DNA of 12,116 nucleotides. It comes from an uncultured Steroidobacter sp. (GTDB taxonomy: Bacteria > Pseudomonadota > Gammaproteobacteria > Steroidobacterales > Steroidobacteraceae). The stretch lies in the NCBI GenBank assembly GCA_946478975.1, contig CAMLEO010000222.1, forward strand, positions 1 to 12,116, read 5' to 3'. A model generated the notes under the pieces. The model saw only the letters and a list, made by a program, of their open reading frames with translations. It did not search any database and was not told the DNA's origin. The translations under genes were made by a program, and so were the position numbers. Positions 1 through 7,720 of this stretch are shown here, in pieces (the stretch's first letter is position 1; the number at the start of each line of letters is the position of its first letter).

Positions 1-1
1 C

Positions 2-1237
2 CGCTGGCTGGGGCTCGATCGTCGCGGCTTTCTCCGCAGGCTCAACGATTCGCTGGCGATGGCCGCGTTACGCGAACGGCCGATCTCAGTCGCTGTGTTT
101 CATGTCGAAGGAATTTCTCACATTGCCCGAACCATGGGCGCTCGCGTCTCCGAAGAGGTGATGGGCCACGCGATGGCCAAAGCGTCCGCAAGATTGGAGA
201 CCATCGGCGACGCGTACCTGGGCCAGCTGCGCGAGAACGTGATTGCGGCGGTGATCAGCTCAGTCGATCGCGACACCATCGAGGCTCGCGTCAGCTCGAT
301 CTGCAGCGAGCTGAAAACGCCGGTGCGAGTGGGCGACATCGAGTTCAAGCTCACGCCGTACGTGGGCGTTGGACAATCTGCGGCGGACGTTCCTTCGGCC
401 GAAGCGCTGCTGGAGCACGCACGCACCGCGATGGCGGAAGCTCGTCGCTCGCTCTCGGAGCAGACCTTCTTTTATAGCGACGCCATGCATCTGCGTTCGC
501 TGTCGCGGCTCGATCTCGGCCGCGAGCTGCGCGATGCCATTGCCAATCGAGATATTCGCTTTCGTTACATCGGCCGGCACGATCTGGCGACGGGCCGCAA
601 GGTGGCATCGGTCGCGTACCTGCGCTGGCAGCATCGCCTGCGAGGTGAGATTCCTCCCGCAGAGTTCCTTCGCATTGCCGTTGCAACCGGCCTTGCCGTG
701 GATCTGTCACGCATGGCGCTGGAGCTGATCGTCGACGACGCGTTGACGCAGTCGCCGGCGCACTGGCCGCCGGACATGCGTGTTTCTTTCGGTCCGCTGC
801 GAGATCACATATTCCACGAATCGTTTGTCGACGATGTCGAGCGCGTTCTGGCCCGCAATGTTCTGCCGCCGGAGCGTTTCGAGCTGCGCATCGCCGAGAA
901 AGCCTTCGTCGCACGCGACATGCACGGCCTGCGATCGTTGCAGAAGCGCGGCGTGCAGCTGGTCGTGGATGAGACAGGGCGGGGCATGGCTTCACTTGCG
1001 TCGCTGGCGAGCGCGCCGATCTGGGGACTGCAGCTGGATCGCGCCTGGGTCACTGCATTACGTGAAGGCGAAACCGATGCAAAGGGCGCGACCGCGCTCA
1101 AGGTGTGTCGCGCGACGATGCGGCTGGCAAACGCTTTGGAGATCGCTCCCATCGCGGTCGGCATCGATCACGAGTCGCAACGAAACGTCCTGCTGGAGAT
1201 GGGTTGTCGTTATGGCAGCGGAGATTTTTTCCGTTGA
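2..1237 (+). CDS. Degenerate GGDEF-EAL domain protein (5' end outside window)
   Basis: The reading frame is open from base 2, and the codons before the first ATG (59) encode typical GGDEF-start sequence (DRRGFLRRLNDSLAM), so the gene begins upstream of the window; 411 residues are visible. The first half resembles a diguanylate cyclase fold, but the GGDEF loop reads LGQLREN (about 215-240). The second half follows an EAL domain from LDLGRELRDAI to the C-terminus, yet every catalytic position I can align is changed: EAL reads VAY (near 610-620), the ELTES region reads RIAEKAF, DDFGTGYSSL reads DETGRGMASL, the catalytic Lys in LKID reads LQLD, and GVE reads GID. It should neither make nor cleave c-di-GMP. 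By analogy with other degenerate dual-domain proteins it could be a c-di-GMP receptor or an interaction scaffold (inference). Missing N-terminal domains could be PAS, REC or membrane segments. A short inverted repeat follows the stop. Confidence 0.85.
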   Translation, partial: RWLGLDRRGFLRRLNDSLAMAALRERPISVAVFHVEGISHIARTMGARVSEEVMGHAMAKASARLETIGDAYLGQLRENVIAAVISSVDRDTIEARVSSICSELKTPVRVGDIEFKLTPYVGVGQSAADVPSAEALLEHARTAMAEARRSLSEQTFFYSDAMHLRSLSRLDLGRELRDAIANRDIRFRYIGRHDLATGRKVASVAYLRWQHRLRGEIPPAEFLRIAVATGLAVDLSRMALELIVDDALTQSPAHWPPDMRVSFGPLRDHIFHESFVDDVERVLARNVLPPERFELRIAEKAFVARDMHGLRSLQKRGVQLVVDETGRGMASLASLASAPIWGLQLDRAWVTALREGETDAKGATALKVCRATMRLANALEIAPIAVGIDHESQRNVLLEMGCRYGSGDFFR

Positions 1238-1253
1238 TTTGACACCGCATTAT

Positions 1254-1274
1254 GCGACGTGAGTCCCACGTCGC
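1254..1274. terminator. Inverted repeat after the GGDEF-EAL gene, possible terminator
   Basis: A perfect 8-bp inverted repeat (GCGACGTG / CACGTCGC) with a 5-base loop lies 17 bases after the upstream stop codon. There is no T-run on either side, so it may be a weak or Rho-assisted terminator. It could also be a dyad operator for the protease gene that starts about 80 bases further on. Confidence 0.4.
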
Positions 1275-1356
1275 CCCCGAATTTGTACGACTATTGCGCC
1301 GCGACCGTTGACCGATTCGAGTGCAATACACGCGTACGATCAATCTTCCGTTTGGG

Positions 1357-3222
1357 ATGTCCATGCGAGCTCATTCACTGGCATTGCTGCTGACCGCATC
1401 TGTTACCGGTATCGGTTGCGCCGCCGCTCAGCCTACCGGCGGCGAGCTGTACATCGTGCAGGCGCAGTCCTCGGAAGTTGCAGCCCATCGCGTGCAGAAA
1501 GAAGGCGCTGAAGCGCAGCGCCAGCTCGATGTGATCAATGCGGTGGCGGCGTATCTCACGCCGGCACAGCTGGCTTCATTGCGGGCCGATTCGAGCGTGC
1601 GAGTGTTCGAAGATCGCGCCGTCGGTCTGCGTGGCTCGTGGACCTATTCGTTGAACACGTCGCTCGACTATTTCTATTCGTGGCTGGGCTCCAACAGCCT
1701 GGTCCAATATACGCAGCAGACGACGACGCCGACCACGTCGACCTTGCTGACGAATCCGCTGACGAGCACGACGACCGCGCCGCTCGTGACCGCCACCAGC
1801 ACGTCGACGACGCTCGATGATGGCAGCAGCGTCGCGGCAACGACGTTTCTTTATCAAACCAACTATCCCGGGTTGATCGGCGCCGACGCGTTGCAGGCCG
1901 CTGGCATCAAAGGCAAAGGCGTCACGATTGCCGTGCTCGATACCGGCCTGTGGACGGATGTGAGCCAGAATTACGGCACCCGAGTGCTGGCATCGATCGA
2001 CGTCACCGACGGTGGCACCGGTCCCGTGAAAGGGGATCCCTATGGCCACGGCACTCATGTGACTTCCATCGCTGCCAGCGGCGCGCAGAATATGAGCGGC
2101 GGCTACTTAGGCATTGCCCCGAGTGCAAACCTGGTAGTTGTGCGTGCATTCAACGGTGAAGGCGCGGGTCGCTATACCGACGTGATCGCCGGCGTGAACT
2201 GGATCGTCGCCAATCGCGCCAAGTACAACATTCGCGTGCTGAATCTTTCCTTCGGCTCGCCGCCGCAGTCGTACTACTGGGACGATCCGTTGAATCAGGC
2301 CGTGATGGCGGCGTGGCGCGCGGGCATCGTCGTGGTCGTATCGGCCGGCAACGAAGGCCCGAGCCCGATGACCATCTCGGTGCCGGGCAATGTTCCTTAC
2401 GTCATCACCGTCGGCGCACTCACCGACAACGACACACCGTACGACGGCAGCGACGATCGCCTGGCGTCGTTCTCGTCCGCTGGCCCGACCTACGAAGGCT
2501 TCGTGAAGCCGGAAATGGTTGCGCCCGGCGGTCACATCGCTGCCTCGATGTCGAGCAGCTCGTACCTGGCGAACAAAGACTCGCGCTCGATGGATATCGG
2601 TCGCAAGTTGTTCACGATGTCCGGCACCTCGCAAGCAGCGGCGGTGACGACTGGCGTGGTCGCGCTGATGCTGCAAGCCGATCCCACGTTGACGCCGGAC
2701 GCGGTGAAGTGCCGCTTGCTTGCATCGACGCGTCCTGCGGTCACATCGACGGGCAAGCTCGCTTACAGCATTTTCCAACAGGGCGCCGGTCTCATCAACG
2801 CGCTCGCTGCCGTCAACAGCAGCGCCGTGAACTGTGCGAATCGCGGCCTCGATATCGCAGCTGATTTGAATGGCATCGCGCACTTCGGCGGTCCGGCCAA
2901 CGTGGACGCGAATGGCAACTACGTGGTGATGGATCTCGAAGGATCGACCTGGGGCAGCACCGTGAATGCCGACGGCTACACCTGGTCGCGCGGCTATACC
3001 TGGAGCCAGGGCTACACCTGGAGCGAAGGTTATACCTGGAGCAAAGGCTTCACCTGGTCAAAAGGCTATACCTGGAGTCAGGGTTTTACCTGGTCGAAAG
3101 GGTTCACCTGGAGTAAGGGTTACACCTGGAGCCGCAGCCTGTCGTGGTGGGACACGTGCGGCGGCCAGTGGAGCCCGACGACGCGCTCGGCATCGATCGC
3201 GTCCTGGGTGCCGAACGAATAG
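1357..3222 (+). CDS. Exported S8 (subtilisin-family) serine protease with hexapeptide-repeat tail
   Basis: I chose ATG 1357 (621 residues) because it opens a clean Sec signal peptide: MSMRAHS, then a hydrophobic run LALLLTASVTGIG, then CAAAQP. ATG 1363 is equally possible, with a weak GGGA ahead of it; GTG 1321 would add 12 unneeded residues. Residues about 30-105 look like an I9 propeptide (GELYIVQA to VRVFEDRAV). A Thr/Ser-rich linker follows (about 118-156), then the peptidase S8 domain (about 165-500). The triad is complete: D195 in AVLDTG, H231 in GHGTHV, S425 in SGTSQAA, with oxyanion N332 in SAGNEG. The tail carries nine G-[YF]-T-W-S-x repeats and ends with two cysteines-worth of sequence context only partly conserved (one Cys in DTCGGQW). 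It should be secreted to the periplasm or outside and self-processed. No canonical lipobox is present. The gene sits 110 bases before the sensor kinase; a functional tie is unproven. Confidence 0.93.
   Translation: MSMRAHSLALLLTASVTGIGCAAAQPTGGELYIVQAQSSEVAAHRVQKEGAEAQRQLDVINAVAAYLTPAQLASLRADSSVRVFEDRAVGLRGSWTYSLNTSLDYFYSWLGSNSLVQYTQQTTTPTTSTLLTNPLTSTTTAPLVTATSTSTTLDDGSSVAATTFLYQTNYPGLIGADALQAAGIKGKGVTIAVLDTGLWTDVSQNYGTRVLASIDVTDGGTGPVKGDPYGHGTHVTSIAASGAQNMSGGYLGIAPSANLVVVRAFNGEGAGRYTDVIAGVNWIVANRAKYNIRVLNLSFGSPPQSYYWDDPLNQAVMAAWRAGIVVVVSAGNEGPSPMTISVPGNVPYVITVGALTDNDTPYDGSDDRLASFSSAGPTYEGFVKPEMVAPGGHIAASMSSSSYLANKDSRSMDIGRKLFTMSGTSQAAAVTTGVVALMLQADPTLTPDAVKCRLLASTRPAVTSTGKLAYSIFQQGAGLINALAAVNSSAVNCANRGLDIAADLNGIAHFGGPANVDANGNYVVMDLEGSTWGSTVNADGYTWSRGYTWSQGYTWSEGYTWSKGFTWSKGYTWSQGFTWSKGFTWSKGYTWSRSLSWWDTCGGQWSPTTRSASIASWVPNE
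1708..1827 (+). other. Thr/Ser-rich linker within the protease
   Basis: About 40 codons between the I9-like propeptide and the catalytic domain are dominated by Thr and Ser (segments such as TTTPTTST and TATSTSTT). This is low-complexity sequence, probably a flexible, surface-exposed linker. It may hold the site where the propeptide is cut away (inference). Confidence 0.6.
2974..3135 (+). repeat. Nine in-frame 18-bp tandem repeats encoding G-[YF]-T-W-S-x
   Basis: Nine uninterrupted 18-base units encode hexapeptides of the form Gly, Tyr/Phe, Thr, Trp, Ser, variable. The last residue runs R, Q, E, K, K, Q, K, K, R, so it is always polar and mostly basic. ACCTGG (Thr-Trp) is identical in all nine units. 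Gly uses three codons, Tyr and Phe use both of theirs, and Ser uses TCG, TCA, AGC and AGT. Swapping between the TCN and AGY serine boxes needs more than one base change. The array is therefore not a fresh DNA duplication, and the peptide pattern appears selected. A related half unit (GSTWGS) precedes the array, and a Trp-rich end (SLSWWDTC) follows it. Confidence 0.95.
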
Positions 3223-3331
3223 CAACAGCTGCGGCATATCGCGAATGTGACGTGCGTCGTCAGGGTGACTCACGCCTCGCGTTGATTTCTCAAACCAGTC
3301 ATCGGCAGCACTCCACGATCTCAGGCATGTT

Positions 3332-6300
3332 ATGCCTGTGAGCGCAAGAATAAAGGCACGCGCAGGGTGCGCGCTGCTGATCATCATCGCCAGCTTGATG
3401 TTTGGAGCGTCGATCGCCGCCGCGGCCGACGCCTCGCCGCTCATTCTCGAACACCTCACGACCGCCGATGGCCTGCCGCAGGGGACGGTCATGGCGACGC
3501 TGCAGGATTCGCAGGGCTTCGTCTGGCTCGGCACCGAAGATGGGCTGGTGCGCTATGACGGGCGCCGCCTGACCCGCTATGCCGCCCGCCACGACAGCGT
3601 CAATTCTCTGTCGGGCAATTTCATCTGGGACATCGCCGAGGACGCCCAGCAGGATCTGTGGATCGGGGTGAGGGACGGCGGCCTCGCTCGCTGGCATCGT
3701 CGCACCGATTCATTCACGGCTTATCGCCACGACCCTGGCAATCCGGAGTCGCTGGCCAGCGATAACGTCCACAACGTGCTCGTCGATCCTCACGGCCGGG
3801 TGTGGGTGGGCACGAGCGACGCGGGCGTCGACATCGTCGATCCAGTCAGCGGACGCATTCAACACTTGCGTCATCGGGACGACGACACATCTTCATTGAG
3901 CAGCGACCGGATCTTCGCGTTGACCCTGTCCCGGTCCGGCGATGTTTGGATCGGCACGCAGGCGGGCCTCGACGTGTGGCGCGCCGGCAGTCAAACGTTG
4001 GTCCGCTTCGGGCTCAGCGGCAAGCAGATCTCACAGGTGCTGGAAGCCGCCGACGGCTCGCTCTGGGTCGGCACGTTCGATGCGGGCCTGGCACAACTCG
4101 ATCGCGACGGTCGGACGTCGCAAACATTCGCGCATGACGAGCGGGCCGAGTCGCTCGCCAGCAATGACGTTCGTGCGCTGCTGGAGGACCGGGCCGGGCG
4201 CCTCTGGATCGGCACCGTGGACGGGCTGGAGCTGTTGAATCGCGCCAGCAAACGCTTCGCTCATTTCCGCCGCATCGAGAACAGCGCCGACTCGCTCACC
4301 GATTCGTACATCATGTCGCTGTACGAAGATCAGGCCGGTCTGGTGTGGATCGGCACTCGCACCGGCGGCGTGAGCCGTTGGAATCCTCGCAGTTGGGAGT
4401 TTGGCGGCCAGCGGCCGAAGTGGGTCGGCAGCGGACCGGTCACGGCGTTTGCAGATACGCGCGATCAACGCGTCTGGGTCGCATCGCTCGACGGTGGGTT
4501 GGTGCAGTTCGATCCTCGCACTAACGAAGTCACGACGCTCGGTCGTGGTCTCGATCAAGAGCGCGTGATGTCACTGCACCAGGATGAGCTCGGCACGTTG
4601 TGGGTCGGCACTATGAGCGGCGGTCTGAAGAAGCTGCGCGCCGACGGTCGTATCGAGTCCATTCCCGTGCAAGTCGGCGATGCGCACGCGACCAGCGCCG
4701 CAGGCATCATGACGATCACGGAAACACGCAGCGGCCAGATCTGGATTGGCACATTCGGCGGCGGCGCCAATGTGATCGATCCGGCGACGGGCCTGGTGCG
4801 CCAGTTGCCGTTCGGCGATCGGCCCGGCGCGATGAGCTCGGCGGAAGTAACGGCGATCGCGGCAGACTCACACGGCAATTTATGGATCGGCACGATGAGC
4901 GGGTTGAATCTCGCGAACGCCGACGGTTCCGTGCGCAAGATCTTTCGCAGTCAGCCCAACGATCCGCGCTCGTTGCCGGCCAACTCGATCTATGCCATTG
5001 CCGTCGATGCGCAGGACCGCGTCTGGATGGCGACCGAAGGTGGCGGCCTGGTGCAGGTCGTGGGCTCGCCTGGTGCGCCCGACTCCATTTCTTTCAACAG
5101 CTGGAAGGGCGAGCAAGGGCTGACCAGCGACACTCTCTACGGCATCGTCGTCGACGCGGCTGGCGATCTCTGGCTCAGCGGCAACGCAGGCTTGATGCGA
5201 TTTACGCCGGAGACCGGCGCAATCAAGGCGTATCACCGCGAGCATGGACTGCAGGGCGAGGAGTTTGCGTTCGGTGCATATCATCGCTTGCGCGACGGTC
5301 GTATTTGTTTCGGCGGCCCGGGCGGTTTCAACATATTCGATCCGGCGCGCTTGACTGAGAATCGCCAGCCGCCGCGCATCGCGCTGACAAACATCGAAGT
5401 GCTCGGCGTGCGCATGCAAAGCGCGACGCCGTTCTGGTTGTTGAAGAACATTCCGCTCGGCTATCGCGACAGTATCGTGTCGCTCGATTTCGGTGTGCTC
5501 GACTTCGGGTCGCTGCAACACCATCGCCTGGCGTATCGCATGCCCGGCGTCAGCGATGAATGGATCGATCTGGGCCCCGAGCGGCGGATTACATTGACGA
5601 CGCTGCCGGCCGGCGAGCACGTGCTCGAAGTGCGCGCTGCGACTTCGGATTCGCCGTGGAGCCCGCAGCCATTTCGAGTGACCATCGACCGCGATCCTGC
5701 GCCCTGGCAATCCGGTTGGGCCTACGCGGTGTATGCGGCCGTGCTGTTGAGCTTGATCGCATATCGCATACGTCAGCAGCGCACGAAGTTTCGCAATCTG
5801 GCCGAGCAGCGCGCGCGGCTCGAAGCCGAAGTGCAATTGCGCACCCGAGAGTTGGTCGAGAGCAATCGACAGCTTGCCGAAGCGGCGCGTGCCAAGAGCG
5901 ACTTCCTCGATCGCATGAGTCACGAGCTGCGCACGCCGATGAATGGCGTGGTCGGCATGACCGAGCTGCTGGCGCGCACTCCGCAATCGGCCACGCAGGT
6001 GCATCTCACCAAGACCATCCGGTCGTCGGCGCAGATCCTGCTGCAGATCGTGAACGACTTGCTGGATCTGTCGAAGATTCGCGCCGGCAAGGTGGCGCTG
6101 GAGCAATTGCCCATCGACCTGGGGCAGGTGCTCGAAGAGTGCACCAGCCTGTTCGCCGGCGCGGCTGAAACCAAGGGCATTGAGCTGATCGTCTGTCCTC
6201 CGGCTCGCGTCGACAGAGTCCTGTTGGGCGATCCGCTGCGCGTCCGCCAGATCGTGATGAATCTCGTCGGCAACGCGGTGAAGTTCACATCGCAAGGCGA

Positions 6301-7720
6301 AGTCGTCGTTCGCGCCGACGTGCAGCTGACGGCACTGGATCGCGCCGTCGCCAGAATATCTGTGACCGATACCGGTATCGGCATGGATGCGGAAGCGGTC
6401 AAGCGCATCTTCGAGCCGTTCTCACAGGCGGACGAAACCACGACGCGTCGCTTCGGCGGCACCGGTCTCGGGCTCGCGATCTGTCGCGAGCTGGCAGACA
6501 TCATGGGCGGCGAAATCACTGTCGAGAGTGCGCCGCAGGTGGGCTCGACGTTTCACCTCGGCCTGCCGCTCGCGATTGCTACCACGGCTGCCGGTAAAGA
6601 AGCGTTGTTCCCAAAACAGACCGTGCATGTCCTGACGCGTCGGCCTTCGCTGCGTGACTCGCTGTCGCGTCATCTCACATCGTTTGGATTGGAGGTGGGC
6701 GCTGATTCGTTCGCTGACGATGCGCTCATCATCATCGACGCCAGCACGCACCTGGAAGATCTCAAACGGGCCATTGCGGTTCGCCCGTCCACGTCGCGGC
6801 TGGTCGTGTTAGCGACAGCTGCGGAAGTGCAGGCGCACGATCTGCGGGCCGCACTGGATGAAAGATTGCTGGTGCTCAAGCCCATGCATCGCATCGCCTT
6901 GCATGAAGCCCTGACTGTTGCAATGGGTGTCCACTCGCAGTCCGCAGACAGCGCCAAGCAGGGCCGCGGGCTGGTACCTGAAGTCAAAGGTCACGTCCTG
7001 CTCGTGGAAGATGACGAGGTGAACGCAGCAGTCGCCGAGGGCTACCTGGAAGCGCTTGGCTGCAGTTGTGTATGGGTGAAACGGGGCGCTGATGCCGTGG
7101 CACGCGCCGCCAGCGAACGTTTCGACCTCGTGCTGATGGATCTGAACATGCCGGACATGGACGGCTTCGCGGCCACGAGGCTCATTCGCCAGCGCGAAGG
7201 GCAGGCGTCGCGCGTGCCCATCGTTGCGCTCACAGCTCACGATGCGAGCAGCTATCGAGACAAGTGCCTGCGCGCCGATATGGACGACATCCTCACCAAG
7301 CCTTATACGCTGGAGGATTGCACTCGATTGTTGAAGCGCTGGCTGGAGCGCGGACCGGCGCTGACCAGCATCGATGCCTCGGCGGTCGCATCCTTGCGCA
7401 AGCTGCGGTCCGGTGCGCATGCAGATCTTTACGTGCGCCTCGCGGATCTGTTCCGTTCCGCGTCGACAGAGTCGATCGCACAATTGCGAGTGGCTGTCGC
7501 TGCGAAGGATCTCGGCACGGCGGCGAGCGTATGTCACAAGTTCGCTTCCAGCGCAGCAAATGTCGGCGCGCTGATGTATGCCAAGGAACTGCGCCGGCTG
7601 GAGCAGTTATGTATCGCGGGTGACGCTGCGAAGGCTGCTGAGCTCAACGTCGTCATTCAAGCGGCACATCCGGCCTTATTGGATGCGCTCGCGAATCTCA
7701 CCTTGAAGGCGAGCGCATGA
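3332..7720 (+). CDS. Two-propeller hybrid sensor histidine kinase (HisKA-HATPase-pseudoREC-REC-HPt)
   Basis: The start ATG 3332 has AGG six bases ahead and opens a signal peptide (hydrophobic ALLIIIASLMFG, cleavage near AAA-DA, residue 32). Residues about 40-672 hold 14 Reg_prop blades of the D-x-x-G-x-[LV]-W-[IV]-G-T type, enough for two seven-bladed propellers in the periplasm. A Y_Y_Y domain (about 709-785), one membrane helix (about 795-814) and a coiled coil follow. The cytoplasmic part has HisKA with phospho-acceptor H864 (SHELRTP), HATPase with N981, D1013 (DTGIG) and the GGTGLG box near 1042, a degenerate receiver (about 1096-1203), an intact receiver (E1226/D1227/D1228, D1270, K1323) and an HPt domain with H1402 (CHKFASSAANVGA). 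The architecture combines a BvgS/ArcB-like relay with the sensor of Bacteroides-type hybrid two-component systems. There is no AraC-type output domain; the output is probably the next gene, which overlaps by four bases. The ligand is unknown. Confidence 0.95.
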   Translation: MPVSARIKARAGCALLIIIASLMFGASIAAAADASPLILEHLTTADGLPQGTVMATLQDSQGFVWLGTEDGLVRYDGRRLTRYAARHDSVNSLSGNFIWDIAEDAQQDLWIGVRDGGLARWHRRTDSFTAYRHDPGNPESLASDNVHNVLVDPHGRVWVGTSDAGVDIVDPVSGRIQHLRHRDDDTSSLSSDRIFALTLSRSGDVWIGTQAGLDVWRAGSQTLVRFGLSGKQISQVLEAADGSLWVGTFDAGLAQLDRDGRTSQTFAHDERAESLASNDVRALLEDRAGRLWIGTVDGLELLNRASKRFAHFRRIENSADSLTDSYIMSLYEDQAGLVWIGTRTGGVSRWNPRSWEFGGQRPKWVGSGPVTAFADTRDQRVWVASLDGGLVQFDPRTNEVTTLGRGLDQERVMSLHQDELGTLWVGTMSGGLKKLRADGRIESIPVQVGDAHATSAAGIMTITETRSGQIWIGTFGGGANVIDPATGLVRQLPFGDRPGAMSSAEVTAIAADSHGNLWIGTMSGLNLANADGSVRKIFRSQPNDPRSLPANSIYAIAVDAQDRVWMATEGGGLVQVVGSPGAPDSISFNSWKGEQGLTSDTLYGIVVDAAGDLWLSGNAGLMRFTPETGAIKAYHREHGLQGEEFAFGAYHRLRDGRICFGGPGGFNIFDPARLTENRQPPRIALTNIEVLGVRMQSATPFWLLKNIPLGYRDSIVSLDFGVLDFGSLQHHRLAYRMPGVSDEWIDLGPERRITLTTLPAGEHVLEVRAATSDSPWSPQPFRVTIDRDPAPWQSGWAYAVYAAVLLSLIAYRIRQQRTKFRNLAEQRARLEAEVQLRTRELVESNRQLAEAARAKSDFLDRMSHELRTPMNGVVGMTELLARTPQSATQVHLTKTIRSSAQILLQIVNDLLDLSKIRAGKVALEQLPIDLGQVLEECTSLFAGAAETKGIELIVCPPARVDRVLLGDPLRVRQIVMNLVGNAVKFTSQGEVVVRADVQLTALDRAVARISVTDTGIGMDAEAVKRIFEPFSQADETTTRRFGGTGLGLAICRELADIMGGEITVESAPQVGSTFHLGLPLAIATTAAGKEALFPKQTVHVLTRRPSLRDSLSRHLTSFGLEVGADSFADDALIIIDASTHLEDLKRAIAVRPSTSRLVVLATAAEVQAHDLRAALDERLLVLKPMHRIALHEALTVAMGVHSQSADSAKQGRGLVPEVKGHVLLVEDDEVNAAVAEGYLEALGCSCVWVKRGADAVARAASERFDLVLMDLNMPDMDGFAATRLIRQREGQASRVPIVALTAHDASSYRDKCLRADMDDILTKPYTLEDCTRLLKRWLERGPALTSIDASAVASLRKLRSGAHADLYVRLADLFRSASTESIAQLRVAVAAKDLGTAASVCHKFASSAANVGALMYAKELRRLEQLCIAGDAAKAAELNVVIQAAHPALLDALANLTLKASA
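7705..7720 (+). promoter_or_regulatory. Shine-Dalgarno and ATGA overlap coupling kinase to REC-GGDEF-EAL
   Basis: GAAGG at 7705-7709 lies seven bases before ATG 7717. That ATG shares ATGA with the kinase stop at 7718-7720. The arrangement implies translational coupling and a shared transcript for the two proteins. Confidence 0.8.

Noticed and set aside
1239..1244. Perfect TTGACA as a -35 box for the protease gene
   Set aside because: No acceptable -10 lies 16-18 bases downstream, and the site overlaps the end of the upstream gene and its hairpin.
1417..1425. Lipobox at the end of the protease signal peptide (GIGC)
   Set aside because: The -3 position is Gly rather than Leu/Val/Ile, and a normal signal-peptidase site (AAA-Q) follows directly.
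2107..2883. 258-codon minus-strand frame within the protease
   Set aside because: It overlaps the catalytic domain of the protease, shows no recognisable motif, and has biased composition as expected for a shadow frame.
2974..3135. Tandem 18-bp units considered as a CRISPR or non-coding satellite array
   Set aside because: There are no spacers, all units are in frame with the protease, and variation is almost all synonymous or at the sixth residue. It is a coding repeat.
3241..3280. Imperfect hairpin (GCGA/TCGC and GTGA/TCAC arms) between the protease and kinase genes
   Set aside because: The arms are only 4 bp each, broken by bulges, with a long loop. It is too weak to call a terminator or riboswitch.
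4880..6295. Long open frame (471 codons) on the minus strand inside the kinase gene
   Set aside because: It is antisense to a well-supported kinase with recognisable domains. Its product is Arg/His/Gln-rich low-order sequence typical of GC-rich shadow frames.
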